Assembly (NCBI RefSeq): GCF_014202765.1
Contig: NZ_JACHHN010000006.1
Coordinates: 62,001 to 126,000, forward strand
Reading direction: 5' to 3'
Source: Silvimonas terrae
GTDB lineage: Bacteria > Pseudomonadota > Gammaproteobacteria > Burkholderiales > Chitinibacteraceae
DNA: 64,000 nucleotides
In this document: one piece after another, positions 53,176-63,832 of the stretch
Numbering within the stretch: the first letter of the stretch is position 1
Layout of the letters: each line of letters begins with the position of its first letter
Notes under the pieces: generated by a model
Database searches by the model: none
What the model was told of the DNA's origin: nothing
What the model saw: only the letters and a program-made list of their open reading frames with translations
Made by a program: the position numbers and the translations under genes

Positions 53176-53183
53176 ATCCTACA
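53172..53183 (-). repeat. Terminal inverted repeat, gyrB-proximal end
   Basis: TGGGATCCTACA, exact inverse of 34409-34420, ending in ACA one base before the target duplication. Confidence 0.88.
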
Positions 53184-53186
53184 ACA

Positions 53187-53188
<2 letters not shown>
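53184..53188. repeat. Target site duplication, gyrB copy (ACATC)
   Basis: Matches 34404-34408. Its last two bases are part of the gyrB stop codon (TGA on the minus strand, 53189-53187). Confidence 0.88.
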
Positions 53189-55664
<2,476 letters not shown>

Positions 55665-55818
55665 TCAACAACCAGACTATCTGGCTTGTCAGGTGAGCGA
55701 GCCAAAGCAGTTTGTGTTCGCCCGGAGCACAGAAACCGGAATGTACTTTTGGTACATGAGGATTTCGAGCACCGGACGGACGCAAAATGCGCGGGCGCAG
55801 CCGCCTGGCGGGCCAGAT

Positions 55819-56925
55819 TTAGATGCGCATTGGCATCACGATGTATTTGAAGTGTTCGTTGTCGGGGATGTTGACCAGCACGCTGGAGGTCACATCGCCA
55901 AACACGAAATCGAGGGTTTCTACCTGAAGGTTGGTCAGCACATCCAGCAGATACTGGATATTGAAACCGATATCCAGCGGGGCGCCGGTGTAATCGATTT
56001 CCACTTCTTCCTGCGCTTCTTCCTGTTCGTTGTTGTTACACAGGATGCGGATGGTGTTGTCGGTCAGCACCAGACGCACGCCACGGAATTTCTCGTTGGA
56101 GAGAATGGCCGCGCGTTGCAGGGCAGACAACAGGGTCTGCCGTTCAATCTTCAGGAATTTGTCGTTATTTTGCGGAATAACGCGCTGATAGTCCGGGAAC
56201 TTGCCGTCAACGACCTTGGAGTGAATCACGATATTGCCAAAGGCAAACCGGACCTGGTTGCTGGCGATATCAATGGTGACTTCGTCATCAGATTCAGCCA
56301 GCAGCTTGTACAGTTCCAGAATAGTCTTACGCGGCAGGATCACTTCGTTCTTGTCGAAGCTGGCATCCAGCTCGGCCGAGGCAAACGAGAGGCGATGACC
56401 ATCGGTGGCCACCAGCTTCAAAAGATTGCCATCAGTGACAAAGAACAAGCCGTTGAGGTAGTAACGGATGTCCTGGTGTGCCATGGCAAATTGCACGCGG
56501 CCCAAGAGGGCTTTGAGCTGGCCTTGCGGCATGCGGATGGTGGCACGCAGGTTGTTATCCACCGCCAGGGTCGGGAAATCACCGGCCGGCAGGGTTTGCA
56601 ACTGGAAACGGCTCTTGCCGGCTTTCAGTGTCAAGCGGCCTTCGTTGTCTTCAAACGTGACCACGGCGCGGTCCGGAATGGCGCGCAAAATGTCAGAGAG
56701 CTTCTTGGCCGACACGGTAATGGCAAAGTCTTCACCAGAGAACCCTTCGCTTTGCTCACTGGCGATCTGGATTTCCAGATCGGTACCGGTAAATGCCAGG
56801 GAATCGCCCTGTTTGCGGATCAACACGTTAGAGAGGATCGGCAGCGTATGGCGGCGCTCGACGATACCGGTCACGGTGGCGAGCGGCTTCAGCAGGGCAT
56901 CACGTTCGGCTTGCAACAAGGGCAT
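55819..56925 (-). CDS. dnaN: DNA polymerase III beta sliding clamp
   Basis: The 368-aa ring clamp of the replisome. It begins MPLLQAERDALLKPLATVTG with IVERRHTLPILSNVLI, the Neisseriales-type N-terminus, and ends with the clamp C-terminus YIVMPMRI that forms the hydrophobic cleft. It is followed by gyrB without recF, as in many betaproteobacteria. The gene normally upstream, dnaA, is absent: a divergent aceK begins 298 bp away. The dnaN promoter should lie in 56926-57223. Confidence 0.98.
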   Translation of the reverse strand: MPLLQAERDALLKPLATVTGIVERRHTLPILSNVLIRKQGDSLAFTGTDLEIQIASEQSEGFSGEDFAITVSAKKLSDILRAIPDRAVVTFEDNEGRLTLKAGKSRFQLQTLPAGDFPTLAVDNNLRATIRMPQGQLKALLGRVQFAMAHQDIRYYLNGLFFVTDGNLLKLVATDGHRLSFASAELDASFDKNEVILPRKTILELYKLLAESDDEVTIDIASNQVRFAFGNIVIHSKVVDGKFPDYQRVIPQNNDKFLKIERQTLLSALQRAAILSNEKFRGVRLVLTDNTIRILCNNNEQEEAQEEVEIDYTGAPLDIGFNIQYLLDVLTNLQVETLDFVFGDVTSSVLVNIPDNEHFKYIVMPMRI

Positions 56926-57223
56926 GGCTACAGGTCCGCAAAAGTGGGTTCAAATAGGGAAAGATTTTACCCGAAAACCGGCCTCAAGACACGCACTTGC
57001 TAGCTTGGCCGGACTGACATCTTTGCCAGCGGCCACCGGGCAGGTGCAAGCGGCGGGTTGGCGTCTTGAAAGTGATTGAAAGCGCCCATCAGCCAGCCGC
57101 CACTGCTCGCTTCAAACACCGCTTTGCGGGTTTGCCCCCATCGTCTGACGCACTGCAGCACGTTAATTTCAATGCGGGTGGTTTGCCGCTCTACACTGGA
57201 TTGAACGCTGCGTCGGAGGATGT

Positions 57224-59002
57224 ATGGGACACCAGGAACACGCTGTCAGCACTGCACACAGTAATGGCGAGGCGCTGAGTCTGGCCCGTGCCATCCTTGA
57301 TGGCTTTGACTGCCATTACCGCTTGTTCCGGGAGTGCAGCCAAAGTGCCAAGGGCTATTTTGAGGCCGGCGATACCCATGCCCAGCGCGAGACCGTCAAG
57401 CGGCGGATTGCCTTCTACGATCTGCGTGTGGACGAGGCGGTTGAACGTATTCTCCAGGAGTTCCACCCGGAAAACCTGCCCGATGAGGTCTGGGCGCGGG
57501 CCAAGACGCAGTACATCAGCTTGCTGGTCAATCACAAACAGCCAGAACTGGCCGAGACGTTTTTCAATTCGGTCTGTTGCCGCATCTTGCACCGCACGTA
57601 TTTCCACAACGATTTCATCTTTTACCGACCGGCCGTTTCCACCGAGTACATCGAGGCGTGGGAGCCGCAGGTTTACCGCACCTATTACCCCACGCGGACC
57701 TGGCTGGAAGACACGGTCGAGCGCATCCTGACCGACTTTGACTTCACGCTACCGTTTGAAGACCTCAAGCGGGATGTCCGCTACATTTTGCGGGCCGCAC
57801 ATGCCCATATGGGCCACTGGCCCAAGCTCTCTTTCAACTCGCAAATCCAGGTGATGGCCTCGCCGTTTTATCGCGGCAAAACGGCCTACATCATCGGCCG
57901 CGTGATCAATGGCGATCTGGATTTGCCGTTTGCGCTACCGCTGTATCGCAACGACGCCGGCCAGTTGTACGTCGATGCCGCGCTGTTCAATCACTATCAC
58001 ATCCGCCATTTGTTCAGCCTGTCGCGCGCGTATTTTCTGGTGGATATGGATGTCCCGTCGGCCACCGTGCACTTTTTGCACCAGGTCTTGCCAGATTGTT
58101 CCCGCGCCGAGTTGTACACCATGCTGGGTTTGGGCAAGCAAGGTAAAACCATGTTTTACCGCGAGTTGTTCCACCACCTGCGTCATTCCAGCGACCGCTT
58201 CACCATTGCCCCCGGGATCAAGGGCATGGTGATGATTGTGTTCACGCTGCCGTCTTTTCCCTTTGTGTTCAAGGTCATCAAGGACGTCATTCCGCCGCCC
58301 AAAGAGGTGGACCGCAAACTGGTACGCGCCAAGTATCAGATGGTGAAGCAGCACGACCGGGTTGGCCGCATGGCCGACTCCTGGGAGTTCTCTAACGTCG
58401 CCCTGCCGCGTGATCGCTGCGATCCGGAACTGTTGAACGAACTGGCGACGCTGGCACCCTCCATGTACGAGGAAGACGGCGATACGGTGGTTATTCGTCA
58501 CTTGTATATCGAGCGCCGCATGATGCCGCTGAACATCTTGCTGGACCAAAGTCAGGGCCAGATTGTGGAGGACGTGATCCGTGATTACGGCAACGCCCTG
58601 CGCGAACTGGCCATTGCCAACATCTTCCCCGGCGACATGCTGTTCAAGAACTTTGGCATTACCCGCGCTGGCCGGGTGGTGTTCTACGATTACGACGAAA
58701 TCGAATACATGACCGACTGTGATTTCCGCCGTATTCCCCCGCCGCTGGCGCCCGAATATGAGCTCTCTGGCGAGGCCTGGTACACCGGTCACAAGAACGA
58801 GGTGTATCCGGAAGAGTTTGGCACCTTCCTCCTCACTCGTGCCGACATGCGTGCGGCGTTCATGAAATACCACGCCGATCTGCTCACGCCCGAGTTCTGG
58901 CAGCAAACCAAAGCGCGTATCGGGCGGGGGATTGTGGAGGATTTTTTCCCCTATCCGCAGGACACGCGGTTTTCGGTGCGGTTTGGGGGAGAGGGTGTGT
59001 AG
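57224..59002 (+). CDS. aceK: Isocitrate dehydrogenase kinase/phosphatase
   Basis: Bifunctional enzyme that phosphorylates and reactivates isocitrate dehydrogenase, switching carbon between the TCA cycle and glyoxylate shunt. 592 aa against 578 in E. coli. The N-terminal regulatory half includes FYRPAVSTEYIEAWEPQVYR; the kinase half has the ATP-binding stretch APGIKGMVMIVFTLPSFPFV, FKVIKD with the catalytic Lys, GNALRELAIANIFPGDMLFK and NFGITRAGRVVFYDYDEIEY with the metal-binding Asp. CGGAGGATGT precedes the ATG. No aceA/aceB neighbours are present. Confidence 0.96.
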   Translation: MGHQEHAVSTAHSNGEALSLARAILDGFDCHYRLFRECSQSAKGYFEAGDTHAQRETVKRRIAFYDLRVDEAVERILQEFHPENLPDEVWARAKTQYISLLVNHKQPELAETFFNSVCCRILHRTYFHNDFIFYRPAVSTEYIEAWEPQVYRTYYPTRTWLEDTVERILTDFDFTLPFEDLKRDVRYILRAAHAHMGHWPKLSFNSQIQVMASPFYRGKTAYIIGRVINGDLDLPFALPLYRNDAGQLYVDAALFNHYHIRHLFSLSRAYFLVDMDVPSATVHFLHQVLPDCSRAELYTMLGLGKQGKTMFYRELFHHLRHSSDRFTIAPGIKGMVMIVFTLPSFPFVFKVIKDVIPPPKEVDRKLVRAKYQMVKQHDRVGRMADSWEFSNVALPRDRCDPELLNELATLAPSMYEEDGDTVVIRHLYIERRMMPLNILLDQSQGQIVEDVIRDYGNALRELAIANIFPGDMLFKNFGITRAGRVVFYDYDEIEYMTDCDFRRIPPPLAPEYELSGEAWYTGHKNEVYPEEFGTFLLTRADMRAAFMKYHADLLTPEFWQQTKARIGRGIVEDFFPYPQDTRFSVRFGGEGV

Positions 59003-59093
59003 CTCGCCGGAGGTTGTCCAGTGCGCGCTACGCTTTCTGTGAGTGGATCAGGCACAATGGATTTGCCCGCTCACGACCAGCCAGCTTGCTCTC

Positions 59094-59636
59094 ATGCGTA
59101 TTTTGACTCCGCCCGACTTGCCCATCGCCGGCCTTGCCTTGCGCCAGCTTGAAGAACGTGACCTGCCGGTCTGGTACGACTATCTGCGCCTGCCAGCGGT
59201 GATTGAGCACACCAGCTGGAATCTGCATTCCGCTGAGGACCTCATCCCCCTGTGGCAAGCGTATGTGTCAGAAGGCGTGACCACCCCGCGCCGGTTAGCA
59301 CTGGTGGATGGTACGGATACGCTGGTTGGCACGATCGGTTTTCATACGGTGAACGACATGAACCGCAGCGCTGAACTGGCGTATGACCTCGCGCCGGCCT
59401 ATTGGGGGCATGGGCTGGCGGCGCAGGTGGGCCGCGCGGTGGTGCCGTGGGCGTTTGAACAGTTTGGCTGGTTGCGGATTCAGGCGACGGCCATGGAAAG
59501 CAATCTGCGTTCGGCCCGTGTGCTGGAGAAAGCCGGTTTCCAGTTTGAAGGTTTGCTGCGCAGTTACCGGGTGGTGCGCGGCCAGCCACGTCATTTCCGG
59601 CTGTTTGCGCGGCTGGCGAGCGATGTTGCGCCATAA
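59094..59636 (+). CDS. GNAT family acetyltransferase (RimJ/RimL type)
   Basis: A 180-aa N-acetyltransferase. It contains LALRQLEERDLPVWYDYLR, the central LAYDLAPAYWGHGLAAQVGR with the acetyl-CoA pyrophosphate-binding motif (Q/GxxGxG/A variant WGHGLA), and RIQATAMESNLRSARVLEKA, GFQFEGLLRSY, typical of RimJ/RimL-like enzymes acting on N-terminal or small amines. I chose ATG 59094; the frame opens at 59043. It follows aceK by 91 bp. Confidence 0.88.
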   Translation: MRILTPPDLPIAGLALRQLEERDLPVWYDYLRLPAVIEHTSWNLHSAEDLIPLWQAYVSEGVTTPRRLALVDGTDTLVGTIGFHTVNDMNRSAELAYDLAPAYWGHGLAAQVGRAVVPWAFEQFGWLRIQATAMESNLRSARVLEKAGFQFEGLLRSYRVVRGQPRHFRLFARLASDVAP

Positions 59637-59651
59637 CTTTTGTGGCAAACC

Positions 59652-59719
59652 GTAGGGTGGATTCGCGCAGCAATCCACCTCTGTGATGTGGATTGTCACT
59701 TCGTTCCAGATCCACCCTG
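59652..59719. repeat. Copy of the GTAGGGTGGATTCGCG repeat
   Basis: Matches the second unit of the 25-kb array (GTAGGGTGGATTCGCG, AGCAATCCACC, then inverted GTGGATT and ATCCACCCT). A further partial copy is seen near 63945-63956 as GAATCCACCCTAC. Confidence 0.75.
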
Positions 59720-59897
59720 CAGCACCGTAGCCCGGATGAAGCGTGCCCGTACCCCCATAAAGTGGCTGGATGAAGTCAGTTGCAACGGGGCAGCGAGAAT
59801 CCGGGGTTGTGCCGTCAGGACAGAAATTGTTTTGCTTCGCGACCCCGGATTCCCGGCCCTTTGGGCCTGCATCCGGGCTACGGGAACCAGGCGTGCG

Positions 59898-59932
59898 AAA
59901 AAAAAAAGGATGCCAACGGGCATCCTTTTTTG
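59898..59932. terminator. Duplicated terminator copy (outer)
   Basis: AAAAAAGGATGCC, AACG, GGCATCCTTTTTT. It is a copy of the terminator at 60154-60188 carried by the duplication. Confidence 0.75.
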
Positions 59933-60153
59933 TTTGCGGCAAGACCAGGCTCAGAACAGCCGCTCGGCATACAGCGCGGTGGGGAAGGTGGCTTCCCAGC
60001 CATGTTCGCCGTAGGGATAGCCCTTCATACCGTAGCCCGGATGAAGCGCAGCGAGAATCCGGGGTTGCGCCGGCAGAACAGAAATTGTTTTGCTTCGCCA
60101 TCCCGGATTCCCGGCCCTTTGGGCCTCCATCCGGGCTACGGGAACAGGCGTGC

Positions 60154-60188
60154 GAAAAAAAAGGGATGCCAACGGGCATCCTTTTTTG
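60154..60188. terminator. Rho-independent terminator of the sulfatase gene
   Basis: GGATGCC, AACG loop, GGCATCC, with an A-run on one side and TTTTTT on the other. It lies 19 bp after the stop codon of the minus-strand gene. Confidence 0.8.
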
Positions 60189-60206
60189 TTTGCGGCAAGA
60201 CCAGAC

Positions 60207-61928
60207 TCAGAACAGCCGCTCGGCATACAGCGCGGTGGGGAGTGTGGCTTCCCAGCCATGTTCGCCATAAGGATAGCCCTTCATGTTGTCGCAGACACGT
60301 GCCAGGGTGCCGAAGTAGCGGCCCTGGTTGTCGGTGGTCTGCGCCAGTTGCGCCGGCATGCACAAGAGCGGCCTGCCGGTCATGTTCTCTGCCATGTCGC
60401 TGGCCAGCGTCTTTTGCTTGCCGGTGTATTTGACCAGCACCGGAATGCTGCCGCGCTCGCCCAGTTGTTCCGGGGAGAGGCGTGGCACAAAGCGGAAGTC
60501 TTCGTTGCGCGCGCCCACGCTGGCAAACAGGTTGTTCTCCAGCACACCATCATGGTTGAACACAGCGGTAATGCCCGGTTTGTGGTCACCAAATACGACG
60601 ACCATGATGGGGCGTTTGCGCTTGGCGGCGGCTTTTTGCAGCGCGACCACAAAGTGCTGCATGTCGGCGATGGATTTATCCAGCCGCGCGCGGTAATCCG
60701 CCTCGCCATTGTCGTCGTTGGCGCCGACGTACTTGCCGTGCGTCATGACGGTAGCCATGAACATCATGGTTTTTTGTTTTTTCGGGCTCTGGTTGTAAAG
60801 ACTCAATACCTTGTCGAACAACAGGGTGTCGTCTGGCCAGCCTTCTTCGTTCCAGTTCATCTCATCGACAAAGTGCGTTTCATCAAAGCCGAACTTTGGG
60901 TAGATGATGTTGCGCTTCCAGAACGTGGAGTAGTAATCGTGCAGGCCGTAGGTGTGATATCCCTCTTTGCGGAAGTGGCTGACGATGGTGTGCGCATCGC
61001 TGCGGTAGGTATTGGCAAAGTTCTGGTAATCCACACCGGGGAATACCTTGCTCGATAGCCCGGTCAATACTTCAAACTCGGCCTCCGCCGTGCCGCCGCC
61101 ATAGACCGGGCTGACCATATGGGTGAGCGCAAAGCCGTTGTCATCTCGCAGGCGCAGTACGGCGGTGGGGAAACGGCTGTCTTCGGTGGTAAAGCACGAT
61201 TCGCACAGGATCACAAAGACATCGGGATCGGTGGCGTCAAACTGGCGCAGCGGCGCGGCGGCATAGAAATTGTGCGGGCCGTGTTTGGGCGGCGGTACGG
61301 TTTCTGCGTTCAGGTAAAGATGGCCCAGCACACCGTTGCTGCGGGCGTTTTCGCGAAAATTGTAGGAGAGATATTCTGTGTGCAGCGCATTGGTCAACTG
61401 CGGCGTCACGTAGTCATCCAGCCGGGCCGGGTTTTCCATGCGCACATAGAACAGGGCGGGCAGGATCAGCGCTGGCAACAAGCGCCAGGACAGAATACGC
61501 GGGTGGCGATACAGACCGTAGCCAATGGCCAGCACGGTCATGCTGACATAGGCCACCAGATGCCAGTCGGCGTAACCGGTCAGCGCGGCCCCCTGAGAGA
61601 CTTCGAACAGATCCCGCGTCAGCAAGGGTTCGCCGGTGGCGTCTTCTTTGATCCAGCTACCGTTCAGCAAGGCGCCTTCCAGACCAATGGTGGCCGCAAC
61701 AGCGGACCAACGCTCCAGAAAAGCAAAGAAAAACAGGAATAACAGCACCTGGAAGAGAACGCGGGACGCATCCCATTCGGTATCGACCAGCAGACGGCCG
61801 ACGATCAGCAGCGCAAATGGCGCAACGGGGCTGAATTTCTTCCAGGCAGGCGCCACCCAGGCCGGCAAAGTCGGCTGTATTTTGCGAAAACCAATGTCCG
61901 CAAGGGCGGCGGGGCTAAGCAATTTCAT
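60207..61928 (-). CDS. LTA synthase-type sulfatase family membrane protein
   Basis: A 573-aa inner-membrane protein with four or five N-terminal helices (about residues 35-190) and a periplasmic alkaline-phosphatase-fold domain. The metal/nucleophile site is VILCESCFTTEDS (near residue 240), then SPVYGGGTAEAEFEVLTGL, HDYYSTFWKRN, FMATVMTHGKY and VVFGDHKPG, as in LtaS and related phosphoglycerol or phosphoethanolamine transferases. In Gram-negatives such enzymes modify periplasmic glucans or LPS; the substrate here is unknown. The nucleophile position appears as Ser/Thr within ESCFTT. The 3' end is duplicated downstream. Confidence 0.88.
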   Translation of the reverse strand: MKLLSPAALADIGFRKIQPTLPAWVAPAWKKFSPVAPFALLIVGRLLVDTEWDASRVLFQVLLFLFFFAFLERWSAVAATIGLEGALLNGSWIKEDATGEPLLTRDLFEVSQGAALTGYADWHLVAYVSMTVLAIGYGLYRHPRILSWRLLPALILPALFYVRMENPARLDDYVTPQLTNALHTEYLSYNFRENARSNGVLGHLYLNAETVPPPKHGPHNFYAAAPLRQFDATDPDVFVILCESCFTTEDSRFPTAVLRLRDDNGFALTHMVSPVYGGGTAEAEFEVLTGLSSKVFPGVDYQNFANTYRSDAHTIVSHFRKEGYHTYGLHDYYSTFWKRNIIYPKFGFDETHFVDEMNWNEEGWPDDTLLFDKVLSLYNQSPKKQKTMMFMATVMTHGKYVGANDDNGEADYRARLDKSIADMQHFVVALQKAAAKRKRPIMVVVFGDHKPGITAVFNHDGVLENNLFASVGARNEDFRFVPRLSPEQLGERGSIPVLVKYTGKQKTLASDMAENMTGRPLLCMPAQLAQTTDNQGRYFGTLARVCDNMKGYPYGEHGWEATLPTALYAERLF

Positions 61929-62313
61929 ATTTCAGTCGTTCAGTACCGCAGAACGGCGAGGAAAAAACGATCGACCATAGCCGTGATCCCGCTGTAAGCA
62001 AACGTGAATTTTGACAATTTTGTGACCGCATTGCGAAAAGACTGATCAGCGGCAACACTGGTTCCCGGCCTTGCAGGTTTTTTTTGCGGTCCTTATCATC
62101 GTTCGCAGCTTATCCAGCCGCAAACGCATTCCGGTCCGAGACCGGGCCCGCTGTTCACCCCCAGCCTGCCTGAGTCATCTGCGCTTATTGTCGCGTCCAC
62201 CCGTTTGCTCTTTCACCCCTACCGCCTGGCATGGGGAAGGAATGCGGCTGTCATCAGCACTGGGCATTTCTTTGTCATGGTCCGGCCAAAAATAAATAAG
62301 AGAAGAGAGCACC
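61929..62313. other. Intergenic region between divergent sulfatase and MFS genes
   Basis: A 385-bp spacer that must contain promoters for both genes. A TTGACA stands near 62014 but lacks a matching -10 on the plus strand. AGAGAAGAGAG just before 62314 is the ribosome site of the MFS gene. No gene was seen. Confidence 0.4.
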
Positions 62314-63660
62314 ATGACGACGACTGCATCCCCAACGCCGGCCAATTCTACGGCGCGTGTTGCGGTAGCCAGCTTTATTGGCACCGCGATCGAATTTTTT
62401 GATTTCTACATCTTTGCCACCGCCGCCGCGCTGATCATCGGCCCGACATTTTTCCCCAAAGACTCGGCGACGGCGCAATCGCTCAATGCCTTTGTCACCT
62501 TTGGCATTGCCTTTCTGGCGCGCCCGGTGGGCTCTGCCTTGTTTGGTCACTTTGGCGATCGCATCGGGCGTAAATCCACGCTGGTGGCGTCTTTGCTGGT
62601 GATGGGCGTCTCGACCACGCTGATTGGCTTTTTGCCAAGTTACGACAGCATTGGTGTGGCTGCGCCCGTGATCCTGTGTCTGCTGCGCTTTGGCCAGGGC
62701 ATTGGTCTGGGCGGAGAGTGGGGCGGCGCCGCCTTGCTGGCGACCGAAAACGCACCGGCCGGCAAACGCGCCTGGTTTGGCATGTTTCCGCAAATGGGGC
62801 CATCGATTGGCTTTCTGTTTGCCAACGGTCTGTTCTTTGGCCTGGCCGTGCTGCTTTCGGACGAACAATTCAAAAGCTGGGGCTGGCGTGTCCCGTTCAT
62901 TTTCAGCGCAGCGCTGGTCATGGTTGGCCTGTATGTGCGCCTGAAACTGCACGAAACCCCCATCTTTGCCCAAGCCATGCAACGCAACGAGCGCGTACGC
63001 GTGCCGCTGTTTGAAACGCTCTCCAGCCACCTGGTACCCGTGTTGCAAGGCGCGTTTTCCATGGTCGTGTGTTATGCGCTGTTTTATATCTCGACCGTCT
63101 TTGCACTGTCTTACGGGGTGAGCACGCTGCACTTCACCAAGCCGCAGTTCCTGGCCATGTTGTGCTTTGCCGTGCTGTTCATGGCGCTGGGCACGCCGCT
63201 CTCAGCCTGGGCGAGCGACAAATGGGGCCGCCGCCCGGTGCTGTTGCTGGGTACCGTGCTGGCCATGCTGTCCGGCTTTGCCATGGCCCCGCTGCTGGGT
63301 GGCGGCACTACATTCAGCGTGGGTTTGTTTCTGGTGATTGAGCTCTTTTTGATGGGCTTCACCTTTGGCCCGATGGGCGCACTGCTGCCGGAAATCTTCC
63401 CGACACAAGTGCGTTATACCGGCGCATCCATTGCCTATAACGTGGGCGGAATTATTGGCGCGTCTATTGCGCCTTTTATTGCCAAAGTCCTGGTCGACAA
63501 GGGCGGGCTGTCCTGGGTGGGCGGTTATGTATCGGTGGCGGCGCTGTTGAGTTTCCTGGCCGTATTGTCGATGCGCGAAACCCGCTCGGCCGATCTGATC
63601 AGCGCGGGGCAAGCCGCAGCCAATGATGATGAGGCGACGCCGGTCGCCCAGCGGGTTTGA
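62314..63660 (+). CDS. MFS transporter, metabolite:H+ symporter (MHS) family
   Basis: A 448-aa inner-membrane transporter with 12 predicted helices. The N-terminal IGTAIEFFDFYIFATAAALI and the loop GHFGDRIGRKSTLVASLLVM are signatures of the MHS family (ProP, ShiA, citrate and alpha-ketoglutarate carriers), as is GEWGGAALLATENAP. Family members import compatible solutes or carboxylates with protons; the substrate cannot be assigned. A strong purine-rich ribosome site precedes the ATG. Single gene, followed by a palindromic repeat. Confidence 0.92.
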   Translation: MTTTASPTPANSTARVAVASFIGTAIEFFDFYIFATAAALIIGPTFFPKDSATAQSLNAFVTFGIAFLARPVGSALFGHFGDRIGRKSTLVASLLVMGVSTTLIGFLPSYDSIGVAAPVILCLLRFGQGIGLGGEWGGAALLATENAPAGKRAWFGMFPQMGPSIGFLFANGLFFGLAVLLSDEQFKSWGWRVPFIFSAALVMVGLYVRLKLHETPIFAQAMQRNERVRVPLFETLSSHLVPVLQGAFSMVVCYALFYISTVFALSYGVSTLHFTKPQFLAMLCFAVLFMALGTPLSAWASDKWGRRPVLLLGTVLAMLSGFAMAPLLGGGTTFSVGLFLVIELFLMGFTFGPMGALLPEIFPTQVRYTGASIAYNVGGIIGASIAPFIAKVLVDKGGLSWVGGYVSVAALLSFLAVLSMRETRSADLISAGQAAANDDEATPVAQRV

Positions 63661-63673
63661 GGCTGGCAGAGAT

Positions 63674-63767
63674 GTAGCCCGGACGAAGGCCGCAGGCCGG
63701 GAGTCCGGGGTTGCGGCCTGGGCAAAGATAGCCACCCCGGATTCCCGCTTTGCTCCATCCGGGCTAC
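63674..63767. repeat. Palindromic repeat copy (GTAGCCCGGAC...CCGGGCTAC)
   Basis: 94 bp, same arms and length as the 25-kb copies. It lies 14 bp after the MFS gene stop. Confidence 0.85.
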
Positions 63768-63780
63768 GAAATTTTGGTTC

Positions 63781-63832
63781 CTTTCTTTGGGGCCGCCGAG
63801 GTGGCGAAGCACCTCGGCGGCCCCAAAGAAAG
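63781..63832. repeat. Perfect 23-bp inverted repeat with 6-nt loop
   Basis: The arm starting CTTTCTTTGGGGCCGCC (63781-63803) is exactly mirrored at 63810-63832 (ending GGCCCCAAAGAAAG). It could form a very stable hairpin downstream of the MFS gene. The rest of 63833-64000 holds only a partial ATCCACCCTAC repeat and no gene. Confidence 0.85.

Larger units (their letters stand above)
34409..53183. mobile_element. Tn7-like transposon inserted at the 3' end of gyrB (18.8 kb)
   Basis: Bounded by 12-bp perfect inverted repeats TGTAGGATCCCA (34409-34420) and TGGGATCCTACA (53172-53183), flanked by the 5-bp direct repeat ACATC. It encodes TnsA, TnsB, TnsC and TniQ homologues (minus strand, 34449-40063), a small DNA-binding-like gene, and cargo: a 292-aa unknown, a DEDDh exonuclease and the six-gene operon at 42652-52429. 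An IS66 scrap lies near the gyrB-side end. The insertion point is 3 bp past the gyrB stop codon. Unlike Tn7, the transposition operon lies at the gene-distal end with tniQ outermost, and the cargo sits next to the attachment gene. Confidence 0.9.
59727..60285. repeat. Tandem duplication: palindromic repeat + terminator + sulfatase gene 3' end
   Basis: Two adjacent units. Each starts with the GTAGCCCGGATGAAG palindrome (59727-59881 and 60032-60139), then a terminator, then sequence equal to the last about 80 bp of the LTA-synthase-like gene. 59882-60027 matches 60140-60285 with few differences. The outer copy encodes a detached YPYGEHGWEATFPTALYAER tail on the minus strand. Confidence 0.85.

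Noticed and set aside
34409-53183. CRISPR-associated transposon (CAST)
   Set aside because: The element has TnsA/B/C and TniQ but no Cas genes or repeat-spacer array; the gyrB site points to TniQ/TnsD-type targeting.
55693-57003. 436-aa plus-strand open frame opposite dnaN
   Set aside because: Antisense shadow of dnaN; the minus-strand clamp is unmistakable.
60090-61058. 322-aa plus-strand frame opposite the sulfatase gene
   Set aside because: Antisense shadow; the minus-strand product has clear LTA-synthase motifs.
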